Shown: positions 27,935 to 40,789, counted from the stretch's first letter. The stretch: 64,000 bases of DNA from Ceratotherium simum simum (GCF_000283155.1 NW_004454266.1:3504948-3568947), one strand, 5' to 3'. Made by a program: numbers and translations. The notes: generated by a model from the sequence alone, not told the origin.

Positions 27935-28116
27935 CAGTGCTTCTCAACTTTAATCATGCATCAGAATTGCTGGTAGATCTTTGAAAAAAATATATCATTG
28001 CCTAGCTCCCACCCTAGACATTATGATTTCATTGATCAGGGGAGGGGCCTGGGCATCCGGTACATTTGAATCTCCCCAGGCGATGCTAACGGCTGTGAGG
28101 GTTCAGAGGCACACTG
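27935..28116 (+). mobile_element. MER5A-like hAT DNA transposon
   Basis: Starts CAGTGCTTCTCAACTTTAATC and ends GAGGCACACTG, with AGCTCCCACCCTAGACATTATG and GGCCTGGGCATCCGGTA in between, as in MER5A. About 180 bp, non-autonomous. Confidence 0.75.
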
Positions 28117-28455
28117 TTCTGTGTCAACTGTGGGAAGCAGCTTCTAAGATGGCACCCAGTGACCCCCTGCCTTCTGATACTTGTGTCCTTGTGTAGCCCT
28201 TCCCACATTGTACCAGGGTTGGTCAAAATGATATGGCAGAAGTGATGGAACGTCACTTCCAAGGTTAGATAAAAGACTTCCATCTTGATCACTCACACTC
28301 CATCTTAGATCACTTGCTGCAGGGGAAGGAAGCCAGCCCTGGTCATAAGTAACCCTACAGAGATGCCCACATGGTGAGGACTGAAGCCTCCAGCTAAAAG
28401 TCATATGATGGAGCCTTTTTTTGGACCTTGGGAGCTCCAGTTCAAGTAAAGCCTT
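28117..28455 (+). mobile_element. MaLR-like LTR, probable
   Basis: Contains CTAAGATGGCACCCAGTGACC, CTTGTGTAGCCCTTCCCACA, TGATATGGCAGAAGTGATGG and GTCACTTCCAAGGTTAGAT, resembling an MLT1-class LTR. Strongly diverged and 3' incomplete. Confidence 0.5.
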
Positions 28456-28554
28456 TCTTTCCAGGTTGAACCTTGTTATACCTCTTCAAAGAAATGTTCC
28501 CAGATCGCCACATTCCAGAATAATATTTACTCTCTCCAAATTCCCACAGTAGTC

Positions 28555-28770
28555 AATATTAAATATAGTTTAATATATTGTATATAATATTAATTATATT
28601 ACACAATATTATATTTTATATAATTTATATTATATAAATATTTTATAATATATAAAATTTATATATATTATATAATAACATAATTAGTATTGTATTAATA
28701 TTATAATGATATAATTTATATATTTATATAACATATCTAGATATATAATTTAGATAGAAATATAAAATGT
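28555..28770. repeat. AT-rich low-complexity tract
   Basis: Over 200 bp composed almost only of A and T with many ATAT/TATA steps and short self-complementary stretches. It may be a matrix-attachment or easily unwound region, which is inference. Confidence 0.85.
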
Positions 28771-28920
28771 AACCATAGTATTATTTTGGCATTTACTGTT
28801 TTATGACATTGCTTATATTCTTTTATTCAGTAGTGTTTACACAGTCATTTGACTACCACTTTTACAATTTTTTTCCTTTTTGCTGCATCTGGGTGCAATC
28901 AGTATTACTTTTCACTTAAC

Positions 28921-29115
28921 CTTTTTTTTTTTTTTTTTTGCTGAGGAAGATTTCACCCTGAGCTAACATCTGTGCCAATCTTCCTCTATTTTGTATGTGA
29001 GTTGCCGCCACAGCATGGCTGCCAACAAGTGGTGTAAGTCCGTGCCTGGGAACCGAACCCTGGTGGCCAAAGTGGAGTGCACCAAACTTAACCACTAGGC
29101 CACAGGGCTGGCCCC
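28921..29115 (-). mobile_element. ERE-related SINE
   Basis: T-run at 28921-28940, GCTGAGGAAGATTTCACCCTG, GAGCTAACATCTGTGCCAATC and a GGGCTGGCCCC end on the plus strand. Flanked by ACTTAA on both sides. Older than the ERE copies with GGCCGGCCCC heads. Confidence 0.8.
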
Positions 29116-30430
29116 TACTTAATATTTTTTTTAAAAATACTCTTTAGAAAATGAAATAGGTTTATTTTAAAAGACAACTTTACATCTCTACCCTAGTGGA
29201 AAATATCTACCTCTGACCATAAATAGAAGGCAACTATAAAATAATATTTTAAACATATATATATTATTTAATCCCAGTTATAAGCTGTTTGCTGCCTACT
29301 ACTTTGAGCATGAGACCTGTTCTTTGTTATTAAGTTAAAAAGTGGGGGTGAAGAGGCATTAACAAGTATTAGTGAGTTCTTAAAGTCCTGACATCACCGA
29401 ATTGACACTTTCCCAGTTACTTAATCAGAAAGATTTAAAGAAAGTAGAAAAGAGAATGATATTTTGACTCTTTTTTGCAACATTTCAAATATCAGAGTCC
29501 GCATACTACTTAGAATAATTTCCCATGCCCCCAGTAGTACTTAGTAGAGATCTGGGAAAACGCTAGTTTAGTTAATGTATTATTTAATTGAGCCACTATT
29601 ATATGCCTAACTCAGGAAACATAAAAAAAATATACAACCAGAGAAGCTCACATTGTGGTGGAACAGTTATAAAAAGTATACTCATTTTTATTTCTCACAC
29701 TATTTAACAAATACTTATCTTGTTGAAAGAAAAAATTTATGCAATGCCTTTTTTTGTAGTAACTTTCACATATGCACTTCATCCAGGTCTCAAGAACATG
29801 CTTAGAAGCAGTGTACATCATCTCATAAAATCCTTCTAAAAAACTGGGACCTTATTATTACCTCTATTTTGCAGACAATCAAGAGAATCACAGGCTCTTC
29901 GAAGTATCCAAGATACCCAGCTAGGAAGTATGGAGTAGAACATCAGTCTCCAAAGAGTTTCCTGTGCTCCTTCCACCTGTTTAGGCTGCTTGGGTAGGTT
30001 CTTAATTAATGTGGAACATCAGAATGACCTGCTTTGGTGCTCCATCCAGTTTTTCTATTTTCAGTATTTTATTCTTATTCATGTATTTCTCTTGCTTATC
30101 CCCCTACACATCTGGAAGTTCTTGATTTAGTTTGCTCTAATATTTTGCTATTTGTGGGACTACTGTATGTCAGAGTTTACCCTATGGCTCTGCACTTAAG
30201 GATATGCCCTCAAGGAATAAACTCTATGGCACTTACATCTTGCTTTTGGTGTATGGAGAAAAAATAACTTTTGTTATCAGCTGGCAATTATTGTGTGTGT
30301 GCGCTATCTTCTAGACACTGCATTCTCTAGTTTATTTTTCAATCCAATGAGGTAAGTACTAGTGGTATCTTTGGTCTACAGATAAAGAGACAGATGACTC
30401 AAAATGTAACATTATATTAATGTATTGGCT
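29116..30430. other. intergenic with probable MIR remnants
   Basis: Segments at about 29820-29960 and 30295-30400 (for instance ATCCAATGAGGTAAGTACTAG, CTACAGATAAAGAGACAGATG) look like MIR cores. No gene seen. Confidence 0.4.
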
Positions 30431-30842
30431 GCTATATTAGTTTTCTATGGCTTCCATAGCAAGGTACCCCAGACTGGATGGCTTATACAGAAATTTATTT
30501 TCTCACAGTTCTGGAGGCTAGAAGTCCAAGATCAAGGTGCCATCAGGGTTAGTTCCTACTGAAGGCTGTGAGGGAAGGACCTGTTCCAGACTTCTCTCTC
30601 CTTAGCTTATAGATGGCCATCTTCTCCCTCTATCTTCATGTCTTCCCTCTGTACATGTCTGTGTGCAAATTTCCTCTTCTTTAAAGGACACTAGTCATAT
30701 TGGAGTAGGGCCCACCCTAAAGACCTCATTTTAATTTACCTCTTTAAAGACTCTACCTCCAAATACAGTTACATTCTGAGGTACTGGGGTTAGAACTTCA
30801 ACATATAAATTTGGCGGGGGATACAATTCACCCCATAACAGC
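30431..30842 (-). mobile_element. MaLR-type LTR
   Basis: Plus strand: TTAGTTTTCTATGGC, GGCTTATACAGAAATTTATTT, CACAGTTCTGGAGGCTAG, AGTAGGGCCCACCC and ATACAATTCACCCCATAACA. Same general family as the copy at 12930-13285, on the same strand. Confidence 0.65.
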
Positions 30843-32010
30843 TGCCTTCCTTTAAGTAGAATATCCCATAGAAATCAGGGGTGCTCTGGACTAGGCCTAG
30901 TTTTGGTTCTTTGATAATAAACAATGAGGCAGACAAAAGGAAACTAAGAATAAGGATAAGTTCATGTTTAAACTGCTACTTTAAAAAAATCTATTGAAAA
31001 TAATTAAACAACATTCATGTCTCATCCACAGTGATACTTTTTAGTCTTCACTTGGGCAAATATGGACTGCTACCCTCTGGGAGAGTGAGCACAGAGGGTC
31101 TTCCCATGGGGGCTACTGCTTCAGAGGGGGGACTCTTATGGTCTATTTCATCACTGCCTTCAAGGCAGAAATGATGGTCAGATGTGAGATAACTCCATAT
31201 CTCATATGGAGCGGTTTCAGTGGGTAAGTTTCTCTCTGCTCTTTAGTAGCATGATTTAGCTGCAAATTGGAACACATTTCAGACAAATGATATATAGGGT
31301 GTTTGCAAGCATTATGTGATATATAATTTGCAATTTTTGAATGTTATCTTCTGGAAAAGTTACATATCGATTTTAGTTTGTCTTAATTTCTGTACAGTAT
31401 TCAACAGGCAGACTTTGCTATACATGCTTGTTTCCCACAGGAAAGGCAAAAGTTATTAATTGTATGATGATAGGGAGTAGCTATATGACCCTCCAAAGAG
31501 AATTTGACCAGTGATCTCCAAGAAAATGTTTCCATTTTATTTTTTCCTGTCCTTGGGGACAAAAGGAAGAAAAACATTTTTAAGTAGAGAATGACATCTT
31601 ATTTGCAGTATTAAAACAAATATGAATGGCTCATCTCCATTTGTTTTGACAGAATTTAGTTTGATGGTAACAAAAGACCACAGAATCTTTCACTTTTACA
31701 GTGAAGGTGACTGCCACGAGGATCATAAACTGACTCTGTCATTGATCCTCCAACTACTTAGACAAAGTACTCTCTTTTTCTTGGTCTCAGTTTATTCATC
31801 TATAACATAGACATGGAGTGATAGCAGCCTTAAAGGTCTATTGCAGACCATTCGTCACCTTCCTACATAGAATGAACTGAAGGCAGGGACACTGGAACAG
31901 CAGGGCATAGTGCAGATGAATGGTATATATTCTTCTATGATTCTTAACTCCATCAAATTACAAGTGAAAAGTTATTTAAATTATGGTTTGTGGCTTGTAG
32001 AAGTCTATGG
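30843..32010. other. intergenic, no feature recognised
   Basis: No gene or nameable repeat. A 62-codon frame at 31622 is without signature. Confidence 0.35.
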
Positions 32011-32194
32011 ATGGGGGTTGGTGCCGTGGCCTAGTGGTTAAGTTTGGTGCGCTCCGCTTTGGCAGCCGGGGTTCAGTTCCGGGTGTGGACCTACACCACT
32101 CGTCAGTGGCCATGCTGTGGTGGCGACCCACATACAAAATAGAGGAAGACTGGCACAGATGTTAGCTCAGGGCAAATCTTCCTCAGCAAAAAAA
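32011..32194 (+). mobile_element. ERE-related SINE
   Basis: GGTTGGTGCCGTGGCCTAGTG head, GGTTCAGTTCCGG, TTAGCTCAGGGCAAATC and an A-tail. Target repeat AAGTCTAT at 32001-32008 and 32195-32202. Confidence 0.85.
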
Positions 32195-32202
32195 AAGTCT
32201 AT

Positions 32203-32996
32203 AGCTGGAAGGAAGCAAGAACTGCAGGTTGATGTAGCTGAAGGATTAGGCGTCCCACCTTAAGAAGTCAGGATGGTGTTCAGGGATTTCCCTCCATCAA
32301 GATTTTCGGATCCAACAAAAATATATCAGAGGATCATCAGGGTGGCAGAAGTGGTGAAGCTGTTGTAAATGTCATTCTTAGTGCTCTGGTGAACTTAGTG
32401 TTCTGATGGCTTGAGAAGAATTGTCTTAGTGCAAGAAGTAGTAGATATAATTCTGGAAAACAGAGTGGAAGTGAAAGATCAAGGAAGAAAGATGTGATGA
32501 GCAGATAAAAATGTCCTAGAGGGTGAGGTCAGGATGGTTGAATGGTTGAATGTTAAGCTCCTTGGTGTGGACTCTGCAAAAATATACAGCCAGAATGAAA
32601 CGCCTAACCTTCAAGAAATTTGACTCAAATATGACATATACATTTTAGGTATATCCTATTTCCTTTACCAATAAGGTGGTGCAATTAATCTCTGTATGTT
32701 TAAATTTTGGACTTCACAGACACTTTAACTATAAAGTTATTGAGTTATTTAAGTTTATAAACATGATTTCTTGACCCAACAATACAATGTTTAGTCTCTT
32801 CCTCTAGTCCTATGACTAGTTATTTATTTACATTCAATTGACCATCTCACTTCTTTGGTCATGCACAACCAACCCACCGTGGCAACCGATTTGCTAACTT
32901 GAGCATCATTAGTGAGAACTTGAGTTATTACATGGGGAAACCATCCCTGGACCAGAGGGTATCACTGCACCGACATATATCAATTTTATACAACTG
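32203..32996. other. intergenic, no feature recognised
   Basis: No gene or nameable repeat seen. Confidence 0.35.
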
Positions 32997-33011
32997 CATT
33001 GTAAAGATTTT

Positions 33012-33219
33012 TTTTTTAATTTTTTATTTATTTATTTTTCCCCCAAAGCCCCAGTAGATAGTTGTATGTCATAGTTGCACATCCTTCTAGTTGCTGTATG
33101 TGGGACGCGGCCTCAGCATGGCCAGAGGAGCGGTGCGTCGGTGCGAGCCCGGGATCCCAACCCTGGGCCGCCAGCATCGGAGCGCAGGCACTTAACCGCT
33201 AAGCCACGGGGCCGGCCCC
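33012..33219 (-). mobile_element. ERE SINE
   Basis: Minus-strand copy with GGGGCCGGCCCC head and CCCCAAAGCCCCAGTAGATAG. Perfect target duplication ATTGTAAAGATTTT at 32998-33011 and 33220-33233. Nearly the same variant as the copy at 19633. Confidence 0.92.
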
Positions 33220-33233
33220 ATTGTAAAGATTTT

Positions 33234-33588
33234 AAGGATTGGATGTCCTAGAGTAACTTAGGTGCTGACATTTAAAAAATATTTTAACAACTATTGCTCA
33301 CATTTCTAGTAATAGTAGACTAGACAACTCAGATCAAACCTAACGCTTAAAACAACTACAAAACAATCTGATTGAAGGTATCAGGCAGCTATCAAGACAA
33401 TGAAAGATTACAGAGCCAAAAACCAGAAAAAGAAGAAAACCCAGAGTATTATGCAGCTAGAAAATAAGAAAGGAGGAAAAGCTCCATATACTATTATGGA
33501 ATGATCTTCAGAATATATATTTTAAGTGAAAAAAGCAAGTTAGAGAAAATTGTGTGTAGGTGTTACTATTTATTTAATAGAGGGCTGG
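33234..33588. other. intergenic, no feature recognised
   Basis: AT-rich sequence between two SINEs. Confidence 0.35.
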
Positions 33589-33603
33589 AAGAATACATAC
33601 ATA

Positions 33604-33846
33604 GGCGCCGGCCTGGTGCTGTAGGGGTCAACTGCGCACGCTCCGCTGTGGCGGCCCAGGGTTCCCAGGTTCGGATCCCGGGCATGCACCGACTTACCGC
33701 TTGTCAAGCCATGCTGTGGCCAGCGTCCCACATAAAGTAGAGGAAGATGGGCACAGATGTTAGCCCAGGGCCAATCTTCCTCAGCAAAAAAGAGGATTGG
33801 CATCGGATATTAGCTCAGGGCTGATCTTCCTCTCACACACACAAAA
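33604..33846 (+). mobile_element. ERE SINE
   Basis: Head GCGCCGGCCTGGTGC, box GGTTCGGATCCCGGG, body GATGTTAGCCCAGGGCC and an ACACACACAAAA tail. Perfect 15-bp target duplication AAGAATACATACATA at 33589-33603 and 33847-33861. Confidence 0.92.
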
Positions 33847-34111
33847 AAGAATACATACATATATTGCTTATAATTAACAAACAAACAATGGAAAGAGAAC
33901 TCACAACATTAAAAGTTGACCTTGGAAATATGTAAAAATATTTTATGTAATAATAAAACCAAATTTTAAAAGCCCAATCCTTAAATATAAACAGCAAAAT
34001 GAAGCAAGTGGATCTGTGTATCCAGATGGTAACATAAGCACACAGGAAGGAATATTCCAAATACTTTAAAAAACAGTAGTTCCAGCATTCCTAGTGCGAC
34101 ATGCCCTAAGC

Positions 34112-34579
34112 CAGCAGTTTTCAAACTTTTTGGTCTCATGACCCACTTACACTCTTAGAAAGTACTGAGGATCCAAAGAGTTTGTGTTTCCATAGGTTAT
34201 AGCTATTAACATTTACCTTATTAGAAATTAAAACTGGAAAAATATTTATTTTATCAATTTGGTTTAAAATTACAACAATAAACCCACTTTAACAGATATA
34301 TTTTACAAAGATAGCTATATTTTCAAAATAAAAAATTTAGTAAGAAGAGTGGCCTTGTTTTACATTTTGCAAATATTTTTAATGTCTGGCTTACTAGAAG
34401 ACAGATTCTTGTATTTGTTTGTGCATTTGATCTGTAGCAAAATAACTGTCAAATGAAAATGAGAGTGGAAAAGGAAAATAAGTTTCAAGATAATTATGAA
34501 AATAATTTCAGCCTCACAGACCTACCAAATGAATCTCAAGGACCTTCAGGGTCCCCAGACCACATTTTGAGAATCACTG
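34112..34579. mobile_element. hAT-Charlie-like DNA transposon
   Basis: About 470 bp bounded by imperfect terminal inverted repeats: CAGCAGTTTTCAAAC at the left and GTTTTGAGAATCACTG-type sequence at the right. Internal text (GACCCACTTACACTC, TTAACATTTACC, AGAAGAGTGGCCTTG, AATGTCTGGCTTACTAGAAG) belongs to a common mammalian hAT family. The 8-bp flanks are only partly alike, as expected for an old copy. Confidence 0.65.
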
Positions 34580-35736
34580 CCTTTAGGACAAAAAGAAAGC
34601 AAACATTTCATTTATTTATTTAATAACCATATTGTTGGTGGTACTGTTGGGGTGGCTGTGTCAGAAGCTGATACACAGGATAATTTGAGAATGCCTTGGG
34701 AATTAGAATTTGGATTCCCAACCAAGACAGTCATTAAAATGAAATTTGCTCTTCTGAAATTAAATTTCAATGAACAAAGCATCAATGAGTTTCTCAGGGA
34801 GCTGTTTTTTGAGCCTTCATCTATAGCATTGCAGGAGATGGAGCTTTCTCTAAGTACAACAGAACCTTAAGATTGCGAGGATGGGTGCTCTCTGGGGAAC
34901 ATGATGCTGATCTCAGCCATGTAGGGCACAGTGGCCTGGGAAGAAATGAATCGAGAGACGCACAGGGTAAACTTCTTTTTCAGCTTATTCTACTATTTGT
35001 TCCAATTGATTATTATCACGGATTCATGGCTTTTTACATGCTGAATCTATTCTAATTGACAACTACAATTGTTTAATTTTAATTCTCAAATTAGCACTAC
35101 TTACACAGTGGGGATTCTTTCAGGCTTTCTTGCCTCTCTCCTGCTCTCACTCTTTTTACTGTTACTCCAGACATCTGAGATAACCCTTGCTTTCGGTCAG
35201 CATGATGTCCTAGACCCATCAGGATTTCCCTTGCCTCAAAACTTGTAATCAGTTCCTCTTGAAGGACTTTCAGTTCTTGAATAGAGATGGAAATCTCCAT
35301 ACTAGGGTTTATGTTAGATTGTTCTGCACGAGCACTGATGTACCTGGCTAACTCAGGGGACTTTGAGACCACTTTAATGACAGATTAAAAATACTGTTTT
35401 TAAAGGCTAAGTGCACGTTACCGTTTTTCACTTAAGTTTTTTACCTTGTCCTAGCATAAAAAATTTTTTTAATCTAACTCACTTTTCTTCCTGAGCTAAT
35501 AGCTTCAAAAAAATTTTTAGAAAGCATACAATGGACTGTTATCCAGGTATATGTTAACAGAATACCCATGACACATTAATAATTTTAATATTCCACTTTG
35601 AGCTTTTGGAAAAATTAGTAAAGTCCACAGCTAATGAACATGAGGATACTCTATGTTTTTTTTTTTTTGCAATGTATAGTTCCAAATGATTCTCCCAGTC
35701 ATTATTATCTGCACATCAGTTATTTAAAACAAAATA
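34580..35736. other. intergenic, no gene recognised
   Basis: Two adjacent plus-strand frames at 34652-34870 and 34873-35055 lack any recognised family. Nothing else supported. Confidence 0.35.
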
Positions 35737-36083
35737 GAATTTTAATTTTTCTAACACTCTTACTTTGAGAGAACACTAAAAAATACAAAGGCATTGAGTG
35801 TCCAGTTTCTGATTATCTCATTAATTCTATTAAGTATAACAAAAATATATGTAAAATATATGTATAATATATATATTTGTTTCAGTGTATGTATGAATGC
35901 ATAAAATGTATTTTGATTCATGGAATATATAGCTAAAATTTCAAAGGATTGGATCTATCTATATTCCCCATCTCACTACTGTTCTGTACCATGAGCATGA
36001 AATAATCAGAAACTGGACAGCCAATGCCTTTGTGTTTTGTGGTATCCTCTAGGAGTAAGAGTGTTAGAAAAATTAAAATATAA
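35737..36083. repeat. imperfect inverted repeat (hairpin) with AT-rich spacer
   Basis: Arms of about 84 bp at 35737-35820 and 35999-36083 are reverse complements with few differences; both hold TTTTCTAACACTCTTAC, CAAAGGCATTG and TGTCCAGTTTCTGATTAT in mirrored order. Spacer about 178 bp. It could be a foldback DNA transposon or a local inverted duplication. Confidence 0.8.
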
Positions 36084-37192
36084 AATATTTTAGTGTATAT
36101 ATCTACAAATAATACATATTTTGTATGTATATACTATATATATGCATAAACACATACACATATACATATACACTCATAATGGTTTTAATTGCAGGCAGCA
36201 TTGAATTTCAATTTCTTAAGACTTTTGGCCAAATACAAATACATTAACACATACAGAATACCTTAATATTCTACTGGTTTATTTTCAAGATATCAGTTTA
36301 AAAAGTTGGGAAAAAAACAAGTAAATTAAGATGAAGCTAAATGCAATCAAATTAATAAAGAATTATTTTTAAAAGTCCTGTGTTACATTTATACAATGTC
36401 ACCTTCCAAATTTGAGTGAGAGAATTTTATATAGTTCCATATTCTCAAAACACTCTTTCACAAGAACCAACTAGGAAAAGACACTGGTATATTTAGATTA
36501 TAACATATTTTAGATGCAACTCCATAGTCACATCACATATATATATTCCTAATATTAATTGTGGTGTAACTTTATAGTTTCTTTTTCTTAGATAACTGCA
36601 GGGACTTTAGAAAGTTATCATTATCGAACATTTTGGTTTTATGCAGATCCTGAATATTTGCATGAATAGGCCATACTTACACTCTCAATTTTATGTTCTG
36701 TATTACTTTCACAATTAAAGCAGAAGTGATATAAAAAGTCATTTTTAAAGAATTAAAACACAGCAAAAATCTCTTAAATTATTAATGGATACTTTTCTTC
36801 ATTCCAAGCATCTGAGGAAATCTTCTTGGAAATATTTTTTTCTATATTTTATTATAATATACATTAAAATTATTCTTTTTAAAGTCAAGTCTAATATAAA
36901 AATTCAAAAATTTGGAATTATAAATCACCTAGAAAAAATAATATAACAGTTTCCAAAAAGATGTAGCCCACACCTATTCAACTTTGAATGCTAGGCCTTA
37001 AGCAAAGATTCAAAGTAGATTCCCCCCTCCCCAGTCTCAAGACCTTATCCTTGATAGACATTTCATGGCTCGCCAGTCATTTGTGTCTTGCCATATGCCA
37101 AGTTAAACATATTAAGTCACCTATATATTTTCATAGGCAATTTGAACAAAGGGGAAATTTTGCATCAAGTGGTCAATTGGTAGAATAGCGTA

Positions 37193-37197
<5 letters not shown>
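36084..37197. other. AT-rich intergenic, no gene
   Basis: Very AT-rich with repeated ATATA/CACATA runs at 36095-36175. No nameable repeat. Confidence 0.4.
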
Positions 37198-37251
<54 letters not shown>

Positions 37252-37260
37252 GTGTGTGTG
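37198..37260. repeat. (TA)n then (TG)n microsatellite
   Basis: About 50 bp of pure TA followed by TG repeats, lying exactly in the tail of the adjacent minus-strand SINE. Confidence 0.95.
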
Positions 37261-37480
37261 AGGAAGATCAGCCCTGAGCTAACATCCATGCCAATCCTCC
37301 TCTTTTTTGCTGAGGAAGACTGGCCCTGGGCTAACATCCGTGCTCATCTTCCTCCACTTTACATAGGACGCCGCCACAGCATGGCCTGACAAGCTGTGCA
37401 TCTGTGCATGGCGGGATGGGAACCTGGGTCACCAGCAGCGGAGCGCGCACACTTAACAGCTTCGCGGTGGGACTGGCCCC
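37261..37480 (-). mobile_element. ERE SINE
   Basis: Minus-strand copy with AGGAAGATCAGCCCTGAGC, CTGGCCCTGGGCTAACATCC and a GGACTGGCCCC end. Degenerate target repeats AGAATAGCGTAT (37181-37192) and AGTATAGCATAT (from 37481) place the TA/TG tract inside the insertion, as its expanded tail. Confidence 0.88.
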
Positions 37481-37582
37481 AGTATAGCATATATTTTTTT
37501 TATTCTTGAGTGACAAGGTAGTTCACAAGTCTACTAGCTAAATACATATGAAATACATACACAATTATATGTTGTTTTATCT

Positions 37583-38320
37583 TTGCCTTTTTTTAAGACT
37601 TTATTTTTTAGAGCAGTTTTAGGTTCGCAGCAAAATTAAGAGGAAAGTACAAAGATTTCCCATATACTTCCTGCCCCCACTCATGCATAGCCTCCCCCTC
37701 CATTTTCCACATCCCTCACCACAGTGGTACATTTGTTACAGTTGATGAACCTACATTGACACGTCATAATCTCCCAAAGTCCATAGTTTACATTAAGGTT
37801 CACTCTTAGTGTTGTACATTCTATGTGTTTGAACAAATGTATAATAATACGTATCCATCATTATAGTATCATACAGAGTATTTTCACTGAACTAAAAATC
37901 TATCCTCCACCAATTCATCCCTCCGTCCCCCCCAACCCTTGGCAACCACTGATCTTGTTCACTGTCATCCATAGTTTTGCCTTTTCCAAAATGTCATATA
38001 GTTGGAATCATATAGTAGGTAGCATTTTCAGATTGGTTTCTTCCACTTAGTAATATGCATTTAAGGTTCCTCCATGTCTTCTCATGGCTTGATATCTCAT
38101 GTCTTTTTAGCACTGAATGATACTCCAGTGTCTGGATGTACCACAGTTTATTTATTCATTCACCTACTGAAGGACATCTTGGTTGCTTCCAAGTTTTGGC
38201 AATTATGAATAAAGCTACTGTAAACATCTATGTGCGGGTTTTGTGTGTACATAAGTTTCAACTCCTTTGGGTATATATCAAGGAGCACAATTGCTGGATA
38301 GTATTGTTTAATAAACTGCA
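37583..38320 (-). mobile_element. L1 LINE 3' region
   Basis: AGAGCAGTTTTAGGTTCGCAG, CCCACTCATGCATAGCC, GATGAACCTACATTGACACG, CATAGTTTTGCCTTTTCC, GGAATCATATAGTAGGTAGC and AGGACATCTTGGTTGC occur in the order of a well-known L1M-type 3' end, reversed. No intact reading frame. Confidence 0.8.
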
Positions 38321-40789
38321 TAAGTGTTGACCTCACAGGTCATCAATAAGCACAGGTCACAATCCCCACTGCTACGCCAAGTGGCTGCACTGGAACCTGG
38401 CCTAAGCCTCTGCCCTTGTGTCTTGAAATGTAAAGGTTCTCCCCAAATTAATATCCTTGGCATCCCAGTGTTCCCATACAGCTTTTCATAATTTCTCCAT
38501 CAAAAATAATTGCTTATTTCTAATGTAAATATAGACCCTTGGCTGAGGCACTTATGTTATTCTTCCTTATATCAGGTATGGGAATTGTTACACACCTGCA
38601 GGGGGTGGGGTTATTTGTCCTCATAGTCTATCCCTACCCAGTTCTTAGCCTTGTTCTTTGCACTCTTCAGGCCTCACTAAACTCTTGTTAAGTGGAATCA
38701 GTCACATTTATTGACCCTCTAGGAATACTTATGTGTGTGTTCAACTCTGTAGGAGCTGATAGAACTTTTTGATCATTATTCAAGTCTGGAAAAATTTCCT
38801 TGTGTTTTTTATTAATTTGTTTTCTTTTTTTTCAGTACCACACTTCTTCTTTACTTCATGAAGTCTCCCAATAGGCACCATCTTTATGATTTAGGGACTA
38901 TATAGGAAAAGGTCAACCTCTGAAGTAGAAGTTAAAAGGTATTAGGAAATGGATAAACTAGTCATCTGTAGAAGTAATACACATTTGAGATGGATCAGAC
39001 ATATTTGGAGGATGAGATGCAGGTGTTTTCCACATCAAGGGATCTAAAATGTAACTAAGATAAATTGTAATCAAATTAATTTAATGTCCCCAATACAATG
39101 TCATAACTGAAGGATGGCAAACTGCATGGAATATAGAAAGGAGTAAAAAAAGAGTTAAGCTTTGTCAGTACATTTTGAACAATCTCCATGGAAGGAAGTG
39201 CTCTTTCCAATGGGGAAAACACAAATTTCTCTAGGCTGAACAAAGGTCATTTTCAGGTGACATAACTTGGAAAAAGTGTCCTTTAGGATCAGATTCTCTC
39301 ATCTATTTCTATGCACCAATCAGTTCCCTTCTGCTCTGTAAATTGTTCTTTAGGGAAAAAAAATATTGACCAAAAAATTATTTGGGGCAAATCATGTGAA
39401 TTCTTGAAGATACCAAGTATAAATTCCAGAGTACAACAGTAAGGTGATATCCTGGTTTGGATTAGCTTAAATCAATTTCCCAAGGCTGATCAATGATGGC
39501 ATAAATTAATCAAGATAACTTCAGCAACAAAGGGTTAGACGCTTGGCTCACCAAGATGCAAATAACCCACAAGATCTAGCTTTGAGTTCTTTTTTTATTT
39601 TTCTCTCCCTGTCTTTTAGGAATTTTAACTTTCTAAATACTGGAGTGTAATGAACCTGATATGTGAACCTTGTATAGAGGGGCCACAAATTCCTTCTTCT
39701 TTCTCCTTTCCATTCTGCATACAGATTTTAGCCACCCCCCCCCCATACTATTCTAGACATCTTCTTGCCTGCTGACAATTCCAAGTCATTAATCAGTCCC
39801 TGAATGTCCAAACTCATATATATATATCCTGGGCCTGGGAATGCATTTAGGTAGCTTTATCTCTCTAAATCCTCTTCCTATTTCCTCTCCTGAATTTTAT
39901 CTGCTGATTTCCTCATTCTGTAAAACAAAACAATATCAGAATTTTCTGCCAATTTTCTGACTTAGTGGATTAATAGACAGGATCAAAGGCACATGCACTC
40001 TGAAAAGTAGAGATTTAAAAAACCCAAATCTTTGGTGAATTTACTGTCCTCAAATATCTTGAGAGGGAGATGGTAGAATGAGAGAAGATACAGAAATGAA
40101 AAAGTATAATTTTTCTTCTAACAGAATTGAGGGAGAGATATACACATATACACACATAAATACATAAAATATATACAAAATACACACATGCAGATGCATA
40201 CATACACACCTCCACCAGAGAGCTGTCACAAAGATTTTAAGAAGCTGTGTAGACAGGAAGTTTACAAGAGCTGGAGGAGCTGGAGGAGCTGGAGGGATCA
40301 GCTGCTGACTCTTTAACTGTAGCAAAAATCTTGTTTTCTGAATCCACAGGCCTTTTTAATGGCCTCTGACAGTCTTCTTTTTCTCCTACTCTCTAAAAGA
40401 ATGTAATATTATCTACAGAATCACTACTGGGTTCTCATTTACAAGTTTTCCTTTATGACAAACTATATGTTGCTTGGAACTTGTTTTTATACACAGGTTG
40501 TTTCCCTGTCTATTATATTTTTCAGTACAGTATCTGATACATAAAGGGAATATATGTAACATATATTTAAGGTATAAAGCAAAGTAGATAAAACACCTAT
40601 GATGGAACTTCTAACCCCAAATCTAGAATGTCAGCAACAACTTCATATCTCCCTCTGTTTTGCCCCATCCCCTTGCCCTACTTCTATCCCTGAGATACCC
40701 ACTGTCTGATATTTTAAAAAATTTATTCACGAAGCTATCTCTTAAAAAGTTTTTAAGTCACACACTTACACATACTTGTACATATGCTC
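38321..40789. other. intergenic, no gene recognised
   Basis: Contains a short C-run near 39736, AC/AT-rich dinucleotide text at 40140-40205 and three tandem GAGCTGGAG units at about 40266-40294. No convincing gene; repeat content not classified. Confidence 0.4.

Noticed and set aside
34652..35055. Possible two-exon gene from adjacent plus-strand frames
   Set aside because: No splice logic, no homology recognised, and it lies next to an old DNA transposon.
37197..37389. Open frame with a Tyr-Ile repeat
   Set aside because: Translation of the TA microsatellite and SINE.
40266..40294. GAGCTGGAG tandem units as a minisatellite
   Set aside because: Only three units; too short to be informative.
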